Assembly: GCA_001994995.1 (NCBI GenBank)
Contig: MDJM01000030.1
Location: 1-64,000 of the forward strand
Direction: 5' to 3'
Length of the DNA: 64,000 nucleotides
Source: Candidatus Parepulonipiscium sp. PG-Nuni2H_MBin01
GTDB taxonomy: Bacteria; Bacillota; Clostridia; Lachnospirales; Cellulosilyticaceae
The translations under genes and the position numbers were made by a program. Positions 1-8,415 of this stretch are shown one piece after another (position 1 is the first letter of the stretch; the number at the start of each line of letters is the position of its first letter). The notes below the pieces were generated by a model. That model was given only the letters and a program-made list of their open reading frames with translations. It did no database searches and was not told the origin of the DNA.

Positions 1-36
1 TTTATTGATACCATATAGATTTAGAAAAGGGTTTGT

Positions 37-1404
37 ATGTTAAAGAAGAAAGAATGGCAATTCATCTCACCACCTACTAAAGAGGTGGGAGTATTCTTGC
101 CTAATTTAGATAAATATAATATCCTATATATTGATTTTTCTAACGTAGGAGATAAAATAGAAAACTATGATAGCTATATAGATAGAATAATCAACAATCT
201 AAATAAAGATTTATCTAACGCTTATCCTCACCACAACTTAGAGGAATATGATACACTAGCTACTAAGTTAGAAGCAACAAATGAAGAATTTATACTAATA
301 TTTGATGAATGGGACTATATTTTTAACAAAAATTTATATCCTCAGCAACAAGAAATATTTTTAGATTTTTTACGTAATTTATTAAAAGGTAGAACCTATG
401 TAGCCTTATGCTATATGACAGGAATACTACCGATAAAAAAACACTCCGAAGGCTCTGCTTTAAATATGTTTGAAGAATATACATTTCTAAATGATGTAGT
501 ATTTAGTACTTACTTTGGATTTACAGAAACTGAAGTAAATACACTATGTAAACAACATAATATTAGCTACAATACTATAGCTGAGTGGTACAACGGTTAT
601 ACTACAGCAAAAGGAATTAAAATATTTAATCCTAGGAGCGTAAAAATAGCAATATCTGATAATTATTGTCAAAGTTATTGGAGTAATACAGGTGATATGA
701 ATGAAGTGCTAAAATATTTAAAATTAAATACTTTAGGAGTACGCGAAGACATTATTAAAATGATAAACGGCGAATCTATCTCCATTTCTATAACTAAAGA
801 TTATAGAGCAGGTGCTAAAACACCTTCTAGTAAACAAGAGATTTATTCTGCAATGGTAACACTTGGATTTCTATCTTACTCTAATCGTAAACTTAGAATT
901 CCTAATAAAGAACTTATGCTAGAATTTGAAGATGCTATTAAAGATAAATCCTTTGGAGAGTTAGCGGTTATAATAAATAATGCCAACGATATGTTAGAGG
1001 CTACATTGGGTAAAGATACTGCCAAAATAGCTAAACTCATTCATGATATTCATAATTTAGAAATACCTATTTTAGAATACAATGATGAAAATAGTTTATC
1101 ATGTGTATTAACGTTAGCATATTTATCAGCGCGTGATGTATATAGAATAGAACGTGAAGAGAAAAGTGGTAAAGGATATGTGGATTTCATATTTCATCCA
1201 CGATATAACAACGATATTCCTATTGTAATAGAATTAAAATGTAACAAGAGTCCCAAAGTAGTATTAGAGCAAATTATTGAAAAAGAATATGTCAATAAAC
1301 TATTTAAACAATATAAACAAGATGTTCTAATTGTAGGAATTAATTATGATAAAAACACAAAAGAGCATACTTGTGCTATACAGCAAATTGAATATATTCC
1401 ATAA
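37..1404 (+). CDS. AAA-ATPase-like protein with PD-(D/E)XK nuclease tail, N-terminally truncated
   Basis: The 455-residue product resembles the AAA-ATPase-like (PF09820) plus PD-(D/E)XK (PF08011) family, common in multicopy in Clostridia and of unproven role. A Walker B-like FILIFDEWD lies near residues 85-93. A nuclease-like core near 383-407 has the order VDF...IELK, matching the D...ExK active-site pattern. Full-length members begin with a P-loop of the RPRRFGKS type; none is present here. In the same frame just upstream there are two stop codons (16-18 and 22-24), and no clear ribosome-binding site precedes the ATG. The gene therefore looks like a 5'-truncated remnant, or its start lies before the window in another frame. 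Family assignment is fairly sure; activity is doubtful because nucleotide binding needs the missing segment. Confidence 0.7.
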   Translation: MLKKKEWQFISPPTKEVGVFLPNLDKYNILYIDFSNVGDKIENYDSYIDRIINNLNKDLSNAYPHHNLEEYDTLATKLEATNEEFILIFDEWDYIFNKNLYPQQQEIFLDFLRNLLKGRTYVALCYMTGILPIKKHSEGSALNMFEEYTFLNDVVFSTYFGFTETEVNTLCKQHNISYNTIAEWYNGYTTAKGIKIFNPRSVKIAISDNYCQSYWSNTGDMNEVLKYLKLNTLGVREDIIKMINGESISISITKDYRAGAKTPSSKQEIYSAMVTLGFLSYSNRKLRIPNKELMLEFEDAIKDKSFGELAVIINNANDMLEATLGKDTAKIAKLIHDIHNLEIPILEYNDENSLSCVLTLAYLSARDVYRIEREEKSGKGYVDFIFHPRYNNDIPIVIELKCNKSPKVVLEQIIEKEYVNKLFKQYKQDVLIVGINYDKNTKEHTCAIQQIEYIP

Positions 1405-1443
1405 AAAACGGCACCCCCTTTTACTTTAAAGGTAGTGCCGTTT
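1405..1443. terminator. Bidirectional intrinsic terminator between the AAA-ATPase-like gene and htpG
   Basis: A 9-bp inverted repeat AAACGGCAC / GTGCCGTTT (1406-1414 and 1435-1443) has A- and T-runs on its flanks. It sits between the convergent 3' ends of the two genes, so it can serve both strands. Confidence 0.75.
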
Positions 1444-1447
1444 ACAG

Positions 1448-3295
1448 TTAGCTAGTTAACCCTAACAGTAACTCATGGTTACGAGATAAAAACTGTTGCA
1501 TAGCTTCAGGAGAAAGCGTTTGATTAGCAATTAGCGCCAAATCATATAAATGTCTACAAATTAAATCTTTAGTTGTAGCATTTACAGCGTCATCAGATAA
1601 AGCTTTAATTAACTTATGATTTTGGTTTAATACTAGAGTCATATCCTGCGCAGGCAAATTAGATGTTGGCATACCATACATTTTCATCATCTCTTGCATA
1701 CGACGACCTTCTTCAGATACTAATATCATAGAAGGAGTATTATCGCTATTAAGGTTTTCAATCGAAACTTTAATATCTTCCTTATTAAGCGCAACTTTAA
1801 ATAATGAAGTTAAACTCTCCTCATTAGATTTATCCGCTTCACCTTCAGCTAATGCACCAGAAATGTCTGAGTCAATACGCATGAATTTCACATCTTCATT
1901 TTTAGCCTCTAAATGCGAAATAAACGTTGCATCTATAGGGTGAGGTAAATATACCGCATTTAACCCATTGTCTTTAAATAAGTTAATATATTGAGATTGC
2001 TGCACTTTATCCGACACATAGTACACTCGGTCTTTCTGTGCATTCTTTTCTAAATACTCACCTAAATTTAAATACTCATCGTCAATAGTTTTAAACAAAA
2101 TATGGTCATAAATTTTAGCCGAAAATTTTTCATCTCTAATACAACCATATTTTATAAATGGTGCAATATCGTCCCAGAATTTTTTATACGCTTCTGATTC
2201 TTTCTTAGACAGCGAAATAAGCTTATCTGCAACTTTACGAGTAATATAATCCGAAATCTTTTTAACAAATCCATCGTTTTGTAAAAAGCTACGAGATACA
2301 TTTAGCGGTAAATCAGGACAGTCAATTACACCTTTTAATAATAATAAAAATTCTGGAATAACCTCTTTTATATTCTCTGCCACAAATACCTGATTGTTAT
2401 ATAGCTTAATTTTACCTTCCGTAAGCTCAAATTCATTCTGTAATTTAGGGAAATACAAAATCCCTTTTAATCTAAAAGGATAATCCATATTTAAATGTAT
2501 CCAGAATAATGGCTCATTAAAATCATTGAAATTTTTACGGTAAAATTCTTTATATTGCTCATCACTACATTCAGAAGGTTGAAGCGTATAAAGTGGTGCA
2601 ACCTCATTAATAGCTTTAGGCACATCAATTACAGGCGTTTCCCCTTCTTTTGGTTCTGGCTCTACTTTATTAGCATCTATAACGTAGATTGGCACTGGCA
2701 TAAATGAGCAGTACTTTTCAATAATTTTAGATAAATGATAAAACCCTAAAAACTCACGACTCTCTTCCGAAACGTGTAGGATAATATCGGTACCCCTAGT
2801 TGTGCGCGTTCCTTCTGTTAACTCATATTCAGTACCACCATCACATGTCCATAGTAATGGCTGTGCATCTTGGTATGATAACGTATTAATCTGCACCTGG
2901 TCAGACACCATAAATGAAGAATAAAATCCTAGTCCGAAATGTCCAATAATTTGGTCATCATCCATTTTATCCTTATATTTACTTAAAAAATCCTCTGCTC
3001 CAGAAAATGCGATTTGGTTAATATACTTTTCAATCTCTTCTTCTGTTAGACCGATACCATTATCAGATACTACAATTGTACCTGCCTCTTTATCAACTGT
3101 TACAGTAACCTTCAATTCCTCATTTAAGGTATCTGTAGCTTCGCCTAAGTCACAAAGTTTCCTAAATTTTAATATAGCATCACACGCGTTTGAGATAATC
3201 TCACGAATAAAAATATCATGGTCAGAATATAACCACTTTTTAATTATGGGAAAAATATTCTCACTATGAATAGATAAGTTTCCTTGCTTTGACAT
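1448..3295 (-). CDS. htpG: Molecular chaperone HtpG (Hsp90)
   Basis: The 615-residue product is a cytosolic ATP-dependent Hsp90 chaperone that helps fold client proteins, usually together with DnaK. The N-terminal GHKL ATPase domain shows the expected motifs in order: ISNACDA (helix carrying the Mg/ATP residues), DNGIGL, and the glycine-rich lid GHFGLGFYSSF. The middle domain contains NVSRSFLQ. Length is normal for the bacterial family. The ATG follows a good Shine-Dalgarno GGAGG. The gene is monocistronic, with a terminator immediately downstream. Upstream lie a TTGACA -35 box and a 19-bp perfect palindrome between promoter and Shine-Dalgarno, so repression by a DNA-binding regulator is likely (inference). 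No CIRCE- or CtsR-type site is visible. Confidence 0.97.
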   Translation of the reverse strand: MSKQGNLSIHSENIFPIIKKWLYSDHDIFIREIISNACDAILKFRKLCDLGEATDTLNEELKVTVTVDKEAGTIVVSDNGIGLTEEEIEKYINQIAFSGAEDFLSKYKDKMDDDQIIGHFGLGFYSSFMVSDQVQINTLSYQDAQPLLWTCDGGTEYELTEGTRTTRGTDIILHVSEESREFLGFYHLSKIIEKYCSFMPVPIYVIDANKVEPEPKEGETPVIDVPKAINEVAPLYTLQPSECSDEQYKEFYRKNFNDFNEPLFWIHLNMDYPFRLKGILYFPKLQNEFELTEGKIKLYNNQVFVAENIKEVIPEFLLLLKGVIDCPDLPLNVSRSFLQNDGFVKKISDYITRKVADKLISLSKKESEAYKKFWDDIAPFIKYGCIRDEKFSAKIYDHILFKTIDDEYLNLGEYLEKNAQKDRVYYVSDKVQQSQYINLFKDNGLNAVYLPHPIDATFISHLEAKNEDVKFMRIDSDISGALAEGEADKSNEESLTSLFKVALNKEDIKVSIENLNSDNTPSMILVSEEGRRMQEMMKMYGMPTSNLPAQDMTLVLNQNHKLIKALSDDAVNATTKDLICRHLYDLALIANQTLSPEAMQQFLSRNHELLLGLTS

Positions 3296-3316
3296 AATAA
3301 CCTCCGTTTGTATAAA

Positions 3317-3361
3317 ATATCTATACTATAGATATTACTATTTTTGGAAATTACTTGTCAA
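3317..3361 (-). promoter_or_regulatory. htpG promoter with overlapping 19-bp palindromic operator candidate
   Basis: On the minus strand TTGACA (3361-3356) is followed after 18 nt by TAATAT (3337-3332), a weak -10. Overlapping the -10 and extending towards the gene is a perfect palindrome, ATATCTATA-C-TATAGATAT (3317-3335). A repressor bound there would block the promoter. The palindrome is seen directly; the operator role is inference. Confidence 0.6.
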
Positions 3362-3450
3362 CGCTTTTTTCTAATATATACTCCCAAAATCTTGACCAAT
3401 TACCAAATATTACTGTAATAATAAGGAGTTATATTGGGTAAATTACTAAC

Positions 3451-3468
3451 ATAACCTCGATAGGTTAT
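3451..3468. repeat. Short perfect inverted repeat upstream of the SASP gene
   Basis: ATAACCT-CGAT-AGGTTAT forms a 7-bp stem with a 4-nt loop, about 77 nt before the SASP start. It could be an operator or a 5' transcript hairpin. There is no T-tract, so it is not an obvious terminator. No sigma-G-type promoter could be recognised nearby. Confidence 0.4.
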
Positions 3469-3544
3469 CTAATTAAAATTGACGATTACTCTAGTAGTCT
3501 TCTTTTTTAAAATAAAACAAACTCACTTTTAGGAGGATATTACG

Positions 3545-3715
3545 ATGAAAAATCAAGGATTAGAAAACATGAAACAAGAAGTAGCAGCTGAATTAGGTGT
3601 ACCTTTAAAACAAGGCGACAATGGTGACCTTACTGCTAGACAAGTAGGTTCAGTGGGCGGAGAAATGGTAAAAAGAATGATTAAAGCTCAAGAACAACAA
3701 ATGAGCGGTAAATAA
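3545..3715 (+). CDS. Small acid-soluble spore protein, alpha/beta type
   Basis: A 56-residue ORF starts with ATG after a strong AGGAGG Shine-Dalgarno. The sequence fits the alpha/beta SASP family: an N-terminal MKQEVAAELGV segment and the conserved C-terminal RQVGSVGGEMVKRMI block. These proteins coat DNA in the dormant spore, switch it towards an A-like form and protect it against UV and heat. They are degraded at germination by the protease GPR; the likely cleavage point is after the glutamate in KQEVA. Expression is normally forespore-specific under sigma-G, but a matching promoter was not recognised. A tight terminator follows, so the gene is a single transcription unit. Length is slightly below typical Bacillus SASPs (about 60-70 residues). 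Confidence 0.93.
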   Translation: MKNQGLENMKQEVAAELGVPLKQGDNGDLTARQVGSVGGEMVKRMIKAQEQQMSGK

Positions 3716-3724
3716 TTAAAATAG

Positions 3725-3746
3725 GCGACCCCGGTGGTCGCTTTTT
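3725..3746 (+). terminator. Intrinsic terminator of the SASP gene
   Basis: Stem GCGACC (3725-3730) / GGTCGC (3736-3741) with a 5-nt loop is followed directly by TTTTT. It lies 9 nt after the stop codon. Confidence 0.85.
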
Positions 3747-3751
3747 ATACA

Positions 3752-3784
3752 TAAAAAAAAGCTACTAATGTTAACTAGTAGCTT
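3752..3784 (-). terminator. Intrinsic terminator of the flavodoxin-DUF3793 unit, overlapping the stop codon
   Basis: On the minus strand AAGCTACTA / TAGTAGCTT (3776-3784 with 3759-3767) forms a 9-bp stem followed by a T-run (the A-run 3753-3760 on plus). The stop codon of the DUF3793 gene lies inside the loop and arm. Confidence 0.8.
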
Positions 3785-4361
3785 TAAGTTCTTGTAATAA
3801 ATCACATAAAATATCGTTTTTAGCTTTATCATACTGCGCAAATATAGCTATAGCTTCATCCACATCATTATATACTTGCCAGTAACCGCATAAAATACAT
3901 GGCTTATCTGAGCAATGCATAAAATCCACTACATCTTTAAGTGGTATGCCTAAAAATACTCCTAACTCATGTGGACAGTTATATAGCGCATAACGCTCCA
4001 CCAACATATCTATAGCCTCATTCACATTAGTATTTTGTTTATACCCTACCATTTGTAAAAAAATCGCAACTTCCTCATTATGTATAACTTCACTTAATTG
4101 ATTAGTATCGTAAATATATAGAATGATAGATGTAGACGCTTCCCTTAGTAATGTGAATTTTAAGTCTAATGAAGCTAGCAATTGCTCTCCAATTTCTAAC
4201 CATGCATTATATAATTCTTTTTTCTTACTTATTGAAAGTGTTATTGCTGGTTTTACCCCTTTTATTACAGGGGACAGATGATATATTAAATAATTTTTTA
4301 AATATGAATGTGCATCTAGTTTAGTTATTAAATTATAAAACATCTTAACGTTTGTCTTCAT
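3771..4361 (-). CDS. DUF3793 family protein
   Basis: The 196-residue product matches the DUF3793 family (PF12672) by its C-terminal signature: CPHELGVFLGIPLKDV, followed by a cysteine-containing CILCGYWQVY block and a final aspartate-rich F.QYDKAK segment. The family's function is unknown. It is repeatedly found next to flavodoxin genes in Clostridia, as here, where it follows the flavodoxin by 17 nt in one transcript. This suggests a link to flavin- or iron-dependent electron transfer (inference). The conserved Cys-x2-Cys could bind metal. No signal peptide or membrane segment is seen. The start ATG follows an AGGGGG Shine-Dalgarno. Confidence 0.85.
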   Translation of the reverse strand: MKTNVKMFYNLITKLDAHSYLKNYLIYHLSPVIKGVKPAITLSISKKKELYNAWLEIGEQLLASLDLKFTLLREASTSIILYIYDTNQLSEVIHNEEVAIFLQMVGYKQNTNVNEAIDMLVERYALYNCPHELGVFLGIPLKDVVDFMHCSDKPCILCGYWQVYNDVDEAIAIFAQYDKAKNDILCDLLQELKATS

Positions 4362-4378
4362 CTATCATTCCCCCTATT

Positions 4379-4801
4379 TTACTTAAAGTTAGCTACTGTT
4401 TTGCCATAATTAACGCATAAATCAGCACTATCATCTTCTGGAGTGCCATTTACAATAAGCCCCTCAGCTATCATAACTGCACCTTTATCTGCCATTCTTG
4501 ATTGCCATTCTTGCATCCACTCACCATCGCCCCAGTCATATGAACCAAATAACGCAAGTTTTTTACCCGCCACTAATTCTTCAATAGACTCTACAAATGG
4601 CTCCATTTCATCTTCCTCTAAGTTTTCTGCCCCCATAGCTGGGCACCCTAGAACAACTTTATCTGCATTAACAACATCATCAGTTGATGCTTTTGCAACC
4701 TCTTTAAGAACAACCTCATCAGCTCCACCAATTCCTTTTACAATTAGCTCAGCCATCTCTTTGGTATTACCTGTACCACTCCAGTAAATTACTGCTATCA
4801 T
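4379..4801 (-). CDS. Flavodoxin
   Basis: A 140-residue short-chain flavodoxin, a soluble FMN-binding electron carrier. The N-terminal phosphate-binding loop reads YWSGTGNTKEMAE (residues about 6-18). The FMN-contacting loops GCPAMGAE and FGSYDWGDGEW follow at the expected distances. The acidic composition (many Asp/Glu) is typical. The ATG has a good AGGAGG Shine-Dalgarno. It is the first gene of a two-gene unit with DUF3793. A perfect consensus promoter lies upstream. Flavodoxins often replace ferredoxin under iron limitation, so iron regulation is possible, but no Fur box was identified. Confidence 0.95.
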   Translation of the reverse strand: MIAVIYWSGTGNTKEMAELIVKGIGGADEVVLKEVAKASTDDVVNADKVVLGCPAMGAENLEEDEMEPFVESIEELVAGKKLALFGSYDWGDGEWMQEWQSRMADKGAVMIAEGLIVNGTPEDDSADLCVNYGKTVANFK

Positions 4802-4835
4802 TACAAAACCTCCTACAAATATAGTGAATTGATTA

Positions 4836-4880
4836 ATTATACAACACTAACATTATACACCACTAACTTATTCGTGTCAA
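4836..4880 (-). promoter_or_regulatory. Consensus sigma-A promoter of the flavodoxin operon, with duplicated -10 segment
   Basis: On the minus strand TTGACA (4880-4875), 17 nt, TATAAT (4857-4852). The 16-nt segment GTTAGTGGTGTATAAT is repeated in direct tandem with one change (4867-4852 and 4851-4836). This gives a second TATAAT (4841-4836) 16 nt downstream. The first promoter is perfect; whether the second -10 or the repeat is a regulator site is unknown. Confidence 0.8.
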
Positions 4881-4964
4881 TAGGCTTCTGTGAAAAAGTT
4901 TCTATTTTTACAGATTTATATACCACTTTAAACTACACGGGATATCCCTTATGTATAAGCACAC

Positions 4965-4998
4965 AAAAAAAAGACTTATTTCTAAGCCTTTTCTTTTT
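4965..4998 (-). terminator. Intrinsic terminator of the mreB-mgsA operon
   Basis: On the minus strand GGCTTA / TAAGTC (4988-4983 with 4978-4973; one G-U pair) is followed by a run of T (A-run 4965-4972 on plus). It lies just after mgsA. Confidence 0.7.
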
Positions 4999-5000
4999 AA

Positions 5001-5396
5001 CTATCTAACTATTTCGCGCCAACTTAAGTCGCCACGTTCTAACGCTTTAACTAGTAATTCCGCTGTAGCCAAATTTGTAGCTACTGGAATGTTATGAATA
5101 TCGCAAAGTCTTTCTAGGGTACTTACATCAGGTTCATGTGGCTTTTGAGTTAACGGATCTTTTAAGAAGATAATCATATCTAGCTGATTATGCGCAATCT
5201 GAGCACCAAGTTGTTGAACTCCGCCTAAATGCCCAGCTAAATACTTGTAAATTGAAAGATTTGTGGCTTCCTCAATTAACCTACCTGTCGTTGCAGTTGC
5301 ATACAGCGAATGCTTCGCTAATATATGCCTATATGCAATAGTGAAATTTTCCATAAGTTTTTTCTTCGCATCATGTGCTACTAACCCTATATTCAT
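5001..5396 (-). CDS. mgsA: Methylglyoxal synthase
   Basis: A 131-residue enzyme converting dihydroxyacetone phosphate to methylglyoxal and phosphate in the cytosol, a bypass of lower glycolysis. Family motifs: N-terminal LVAHDAKK (catalytic region), the phosphate-binding [17 protein letters not shown], and the [11 protein letters not shown] loop carrying active-site Asp and His. Length is normal for short Gram-positive MgsA. It is the last gene of the mreB-to-mgsA operon, starting 20 nt after rodA. This rodA-mgsA linkage is common in Clostridia. The ATG follows GGAGG. A terminator follows directly. Confidence 0.95.
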   Translation of the reverse strand: MNIGLVAHDAKKKLMENFTIAYRHILAKHSLYATATTGRLIEEATNLSIYKYLAGHLGGVQQLGAQIAHNQLDMIIFLKDPLTQKPHEPDVSTLERLCDIHNIPVATNLATAELLVKALERGDLSWREIVR

Positions 5397-5416
5397 TTCA
5401 AAAAACCTCCTTCTAA

Positions 5417-6541
5417 CTAGAACATTGTATCTTCCCTATTAAGCCCTACATTTAGAACAAGCCCCATACCCATCATGTTTGCCCATAAGGAACTTCCGCC
5501 ATAACTAACAAAGGGTAAAGGCAATCCGGTATTAGGTAATATGCCCGTTACCACCCCCAAATTTATAAAAGATTGGGCGGCAATCATTCCAATATAACCA
5601 ACGATTATTAATTTACCAAAGTCATCATCTGACATATGTGCCAAAAAAAGTCCTCTCCCTATAAATAATACTATGATACCTAGCAAAATTAAAATACCTA
5701 TAAATCCAAATTCCTCTGCAATTGTTGCAACAATAAAGTCATTGTGAGATTCTGGCAAATAGTTCAGTTGGCTAATAGCACCTTGATATAACCCTTTTCC
5801 ATGTAAACCTCCAGAACCAATCGCGTCTATTGAACGGCTAGTTTGATAGTTATCCGATTGTGAATCTCCACCAGTAAACGCAGTTACTATCCTATTACGC
5901 TGATAATCATCAATGATAGTCTGATTTGGATTTCTAATAATATACCCAACTCCAAGCGAAATCACCATAATTCCAATTAGAGCAGTGGCAAATATATATC
6001 GTAATTTAAGTTTGCTAACAAACAATTGTACTATTAGCAAGGCCACTATAACAAGACTTGTAGATAAATTCGGTTGTCTATTAATTAATATGAAAGGCAC
6101 AAATTGAAACAATCCAATTTGTATAATAGGGACAATAGAATTTATTTTATCGTTTTTCAAAGATATTAATTTTGCTGTGCAAAAAATCATAGCAATTTTA
6201 GCGAACTCAGATGGTTGAATTTCAATCCCTGCTATACTAATCCATCTAGTAGCCCCGTTTGTATTAGAACCAAATAATAGTACAGCCACTAAAACTATAT
6301 TAGTTATTAAATATACTCCTAAATACCAATCACCTACTTTCTTATAGTCAAAATAGGTTACTACAATCATAAGGAAAAATCCTATTATTGCAAAAATAAT
6401 TTGTTTATAAAGCGTAGTAGTATCACCTGAAAAAGATGTAGCACTGCTAATCGCTAATACTCCTATACTAATCAAAGCCATCATTAATAAAATTAACCAA
6501 ATATCTATATCTTTAAATACTTGTCTTTTTAAATTTAGCAT
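5417..6541 (-). CDS. rodA: Peptidoglycan glycosyltransferase RodA
   Basis: A 374-residue SEDS-family membrane protein with about ten hydrophobic segments. It polymerises lipid II into glycan strands during elongation, working with a class B PBP (mrdA in this operon). Signatures: [19 protein letters not shown], the [17 protein letters not shown] loop, and the C-terminal [15 protein letters not shown] block with the family GLPLPFxSYGGSS pattern. The usual QPDLGT motif reads QPNLSTS, a change also seen in other clostridial RodA proteins (recollection). It lies between minE and mgsA. It is called RodA rather than FtsW because of its place in the mre cluster. Confidence 0.93.
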   Translation of the reverse strand: MLNLKRQVFKDIDIWLILLMMALISIGVLAISSATSFSGDTTTLYKQIIFAIIGFFLMIVVTYFDYKKVGDWYLGVYLITNIVLVAVLLFGSNTNGATRWISIAGIEIQPSEFAKIAMIFCTAKLISLKNDKINSIVPIIQIGLFQFVPFILINRQPNLSTSLVIVALLIVQLFVSKLKLRYIFATALIGIMVISLGVGYIIRNPNQTIIDDYQRNRIVTAFTGGDSQSDNYQTSRSIDAIGSGGLHGKGLYQGAISQLNYLPESHNDFIVATIAEEFGFIGILILLGIIVLFIGRGLFLAHMSDDDFGKLIIVGYIGMIAAQSFINLGVVTGILPNTGLPLPFVSYGGSSLWANMMGMGLVLNVGLNREDTMF

Positions 6542-6556
6542 TAGCAGCTCTCCTCT

Positions 6557-6817
6557 CTAGTCTTTCTTTAAATTCCTTATGGGAATATTTGCAGATAACA
6601 TCGGGTCGCCGTCTGTAAAAGAAGATACCTCAATTCTAAGCTCTTCTAAATCAACTTCAACATATTTAGATATTACCGCTAAAATATCCGATTTCATCAT
6701 TTCTAGCAATTCAGGAGAACAATTAATTCTATCATGAACTAATACTAGTTTTAGTCTGTCTTTTGCTATAGTACCAGCCGGTGCCTTCCTTTTCAAAAAT
6801 TGGTTAATATCTAACAT
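6557..6817 (-). CDS. minE: Cell division topological specificity factor MinE
   Basis: An 86-residue protein. The N-terminal part contains APAGTIAKDRLKLVLVHDR, the region that contacts MinD and stimulates its ATPase. The C-terminal part is the dimerising specificity domain (VDLEELRIEVSS). MinE drives the pole-to-pole behaviour of MinCD so that the Z-ring forms at mid-cell. Its presence separates this organism from Bacillus, which uses DivIVA/MinJ instead. It lies 11 nt after minD and 15 nt before rodA, within the operon. Confidence 0.95.
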   Translation of the reverse strand: MLDINQFLKRKAPAGTIAKDRLKLVLVHDRINCSPELLEMMKSDILAVISKYVEVDLEELRIEVSSFTDGDPMLSANIPIRNLKKD

Positions 6818-6828
6818 TATCTTCCCCC

Positions 6829-7626
6829 TTATTGCGCGAAGCCAAAGATTTTTTTAAGCTTATCCATCAATTTATCTGTATTTTCTAAATCCATAAATGG
6901 CACATCTTGTCCATCTATTCTACGAGCTATATTATTAAAGGCTTTTCCTGCGGCAGAAGAATTAACACTTACTGCTGGCTCCCCTTTATTAGTCGTAATA
7001 ACAATACTTTCATCATCTGGAACCACTCCTATTAAGTTAATTGCTAAAATCTCTACAACATCATCCATTGCCATCATATCGCCCTTTTTTACCATATTCA
7101 TCCTAACGCGATTGATAACTAAATGTATATCTTTAATCTGATTAGCTAATAGCAGTCCTATAATCCTATCAGCATCTCTTACTGCTGAAACCTCCGGTGT
7201 AGTCACAACAATAGCCTTATCTGCCCCAGCTATTGCATTCTTAAAACCTTGCTCTATACCAGCTGGACAGTCCACCACTATATAATCAAAATCTCCTTTC
7301 ATACTCTCGCATAACTTTTTCATCTGTTGTGGAGTTACTGCATCTTTCTCTCTAGTTTGTGCCGCAGGTAATAAATATAACCCCTCATATCGCTTATCCT
7401 TAATTAACGCTTGCTTTAATCTACATCTCGCTTCAACAACATCCACCAAATCATACACAATGCGATTTTCAAGCCCCATTACTACATCTAAATTTCTAAG
7501 ACCTATATCCGCATCTACTAACACTACTTTTTTACCTAGCATACTTAACGCTGTCCCAATATTAGCTGTACTAGTGGTTTTACCTACTCCACCTTTACCT
7601 GATGTTAATACAATTACTTCACTCAT
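6829..7626 (-). CDS. minD: Septum site-determining ATPase MinD
   Basis: A 265-residue ParA/MinD-family ATPase. The deviant Walker A motif is SGKGGVGKTTSTAN (residues about 9-22), with Walker A' at VLVDADIGLRNLD and Walker B at YIVVDCPAGIE. The C-terminal membrane-targeting amphipathic helix is MDKLKKIFGFA. MinD binds membrane as an ATP dimer, recruits MinC, and is released by MinE. It starts 30 nt after minC and ends 11 nt before minE. Length and motifs are complete. Confidence 0.97.
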   Translation of the reverse strand: MSEVIVLTSGKGGVGKTTSTANIGTALSMLGKKVVLVDADIGLRNLDVVMGLENRIVYDLVDVVEARCRLKQALIKDKRYEGLYLLPAAQTREKDAVTPQQMKKLCESMKGDFDYIVVDCPAGIEQGFKNAIAGADKAIVVTTPEVSAVRDADRIIGLLLANQIKDIHLVINRVRMNMVKKGDMMAMDDVVEILAINLIGVVPDDESIVITTNKGEPAVSVNSSAAGKAFNNIARRIDGQDVPFMDLENTDKLMDKLKKIFGFAQ

Positions 7627-7656
7627 TTATTGACCCCCTATAGTATTCGTTTTTAC

Positions 7657-8373
7657 CTATTCTATCATATTTTGTAGAGATTTAAAATCTATTTCTTTGA
7701 TATAGATTTGCTCTTTGTCAATATAAGCAATTTGAGCACACATTTTAGTTCTAGGGGAATTTACTATGTGATTAGTTATGCCAATTTGCTCCGCATTTAT
7801 ACCGTATGAAATTATAAAGGATTTTTTATTGTCATTTCCATCACCTGCAAACGCCCTACCTTTTAAGGTTCCAAGAATAATTATATTTTCACTAGCTTTA
7901 ACAACAGCACCAGGATTTACATCTCCCATAACTACAATACATCCATCTTGAACAATTTCTTGCCCAGAGCGTAGTATCCCAGCATGGTAATATGTGTTAG
8001 ATATACGAGGCTTATCTTTGCTTCTAGCATTAATAATTGCTGCAGCCTTAGAATTCGTATTTTTCACAATCTTCTTCTTCTCTTTTGGCGTTATAGTTAA
8101 CCTCTCAGTAGCTTCATCGTCAAATGGATGTAAAAAAACTATTTCCACTATATTTTGTGTAGCTAACAACTCTATAATGCACTCTTTTTCAAATTCTCCT
8201 AATTTTCTGCCTTTAAATCTTACTACTATTTTCGCTCCATCAAAAAATCCTTTATTTTGCTCTAATTTTTTAATAAAACATCTAAGTAAATCCTCAAACC
8301 TTGCTTCCTCATCTAACATAACAAGCAGACCATCTACTTCACCCTTAAAAATCACTAAATTATCATTTGGCAC
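7657..8373 (-). CDS. minC: Septum site-determining protein MinC
   Basis: A division inhibitor that blocks FtsZ assembly away from mid-cell. I place the start at GTG 8373: it follows an AAGGAGG Shine-Dalgarno (8387-8381) at 7-nt spacing, giving 238 residues. An in-frame ATG at 8400 would place the Shine-Dalgarno inside the gene and add nine residues that do not look like MinC. The N-terminal domain (about 1-100) binds FtsZ. The C-terminal domain is the MinC beta-helix with YHAGILRSGQEI, VVMGDVNPGA and ILGTLKGRAFAG, which dimerises and binds MinD. The gene starts the min part of the operon, 43 nt after mrdA. Confidence 0.94.
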   Translation of the reverse strand: MPNDNLVIFKGEVDGLLVMLDEEARFEDLLRCFIKKLEQNKGFFDGAKIVVRFKGRKLGEFEKECIIELLATQNIVEIVFLHPFDDEATERLTITPKEKKKIVKNTNSKAAAIINARSKDKPRISNTYYHAGILRSGQEIVQDGCIVVMGDVNPGAVVKASENIIILGTLKGRAFAGDGNDNKKSFIISYGINAEQIGITNHIVNSPRTKMCAQIAYIDKEQIYIKEIDFKSLQNMIE

Positions 8374-8415
8374 TGCGCCCCCTCCTTTTAGCGACCACAC
8401 ATGTAGCCGCTAGCT

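Noticed and set aside
4443-4787. Plus-strand ORF opposite the flavodoxin gene
   Set aside because: Mirror of an acidic coding frame. The flavodoxin on the minus strand has complete motifs and a consensus promoter.
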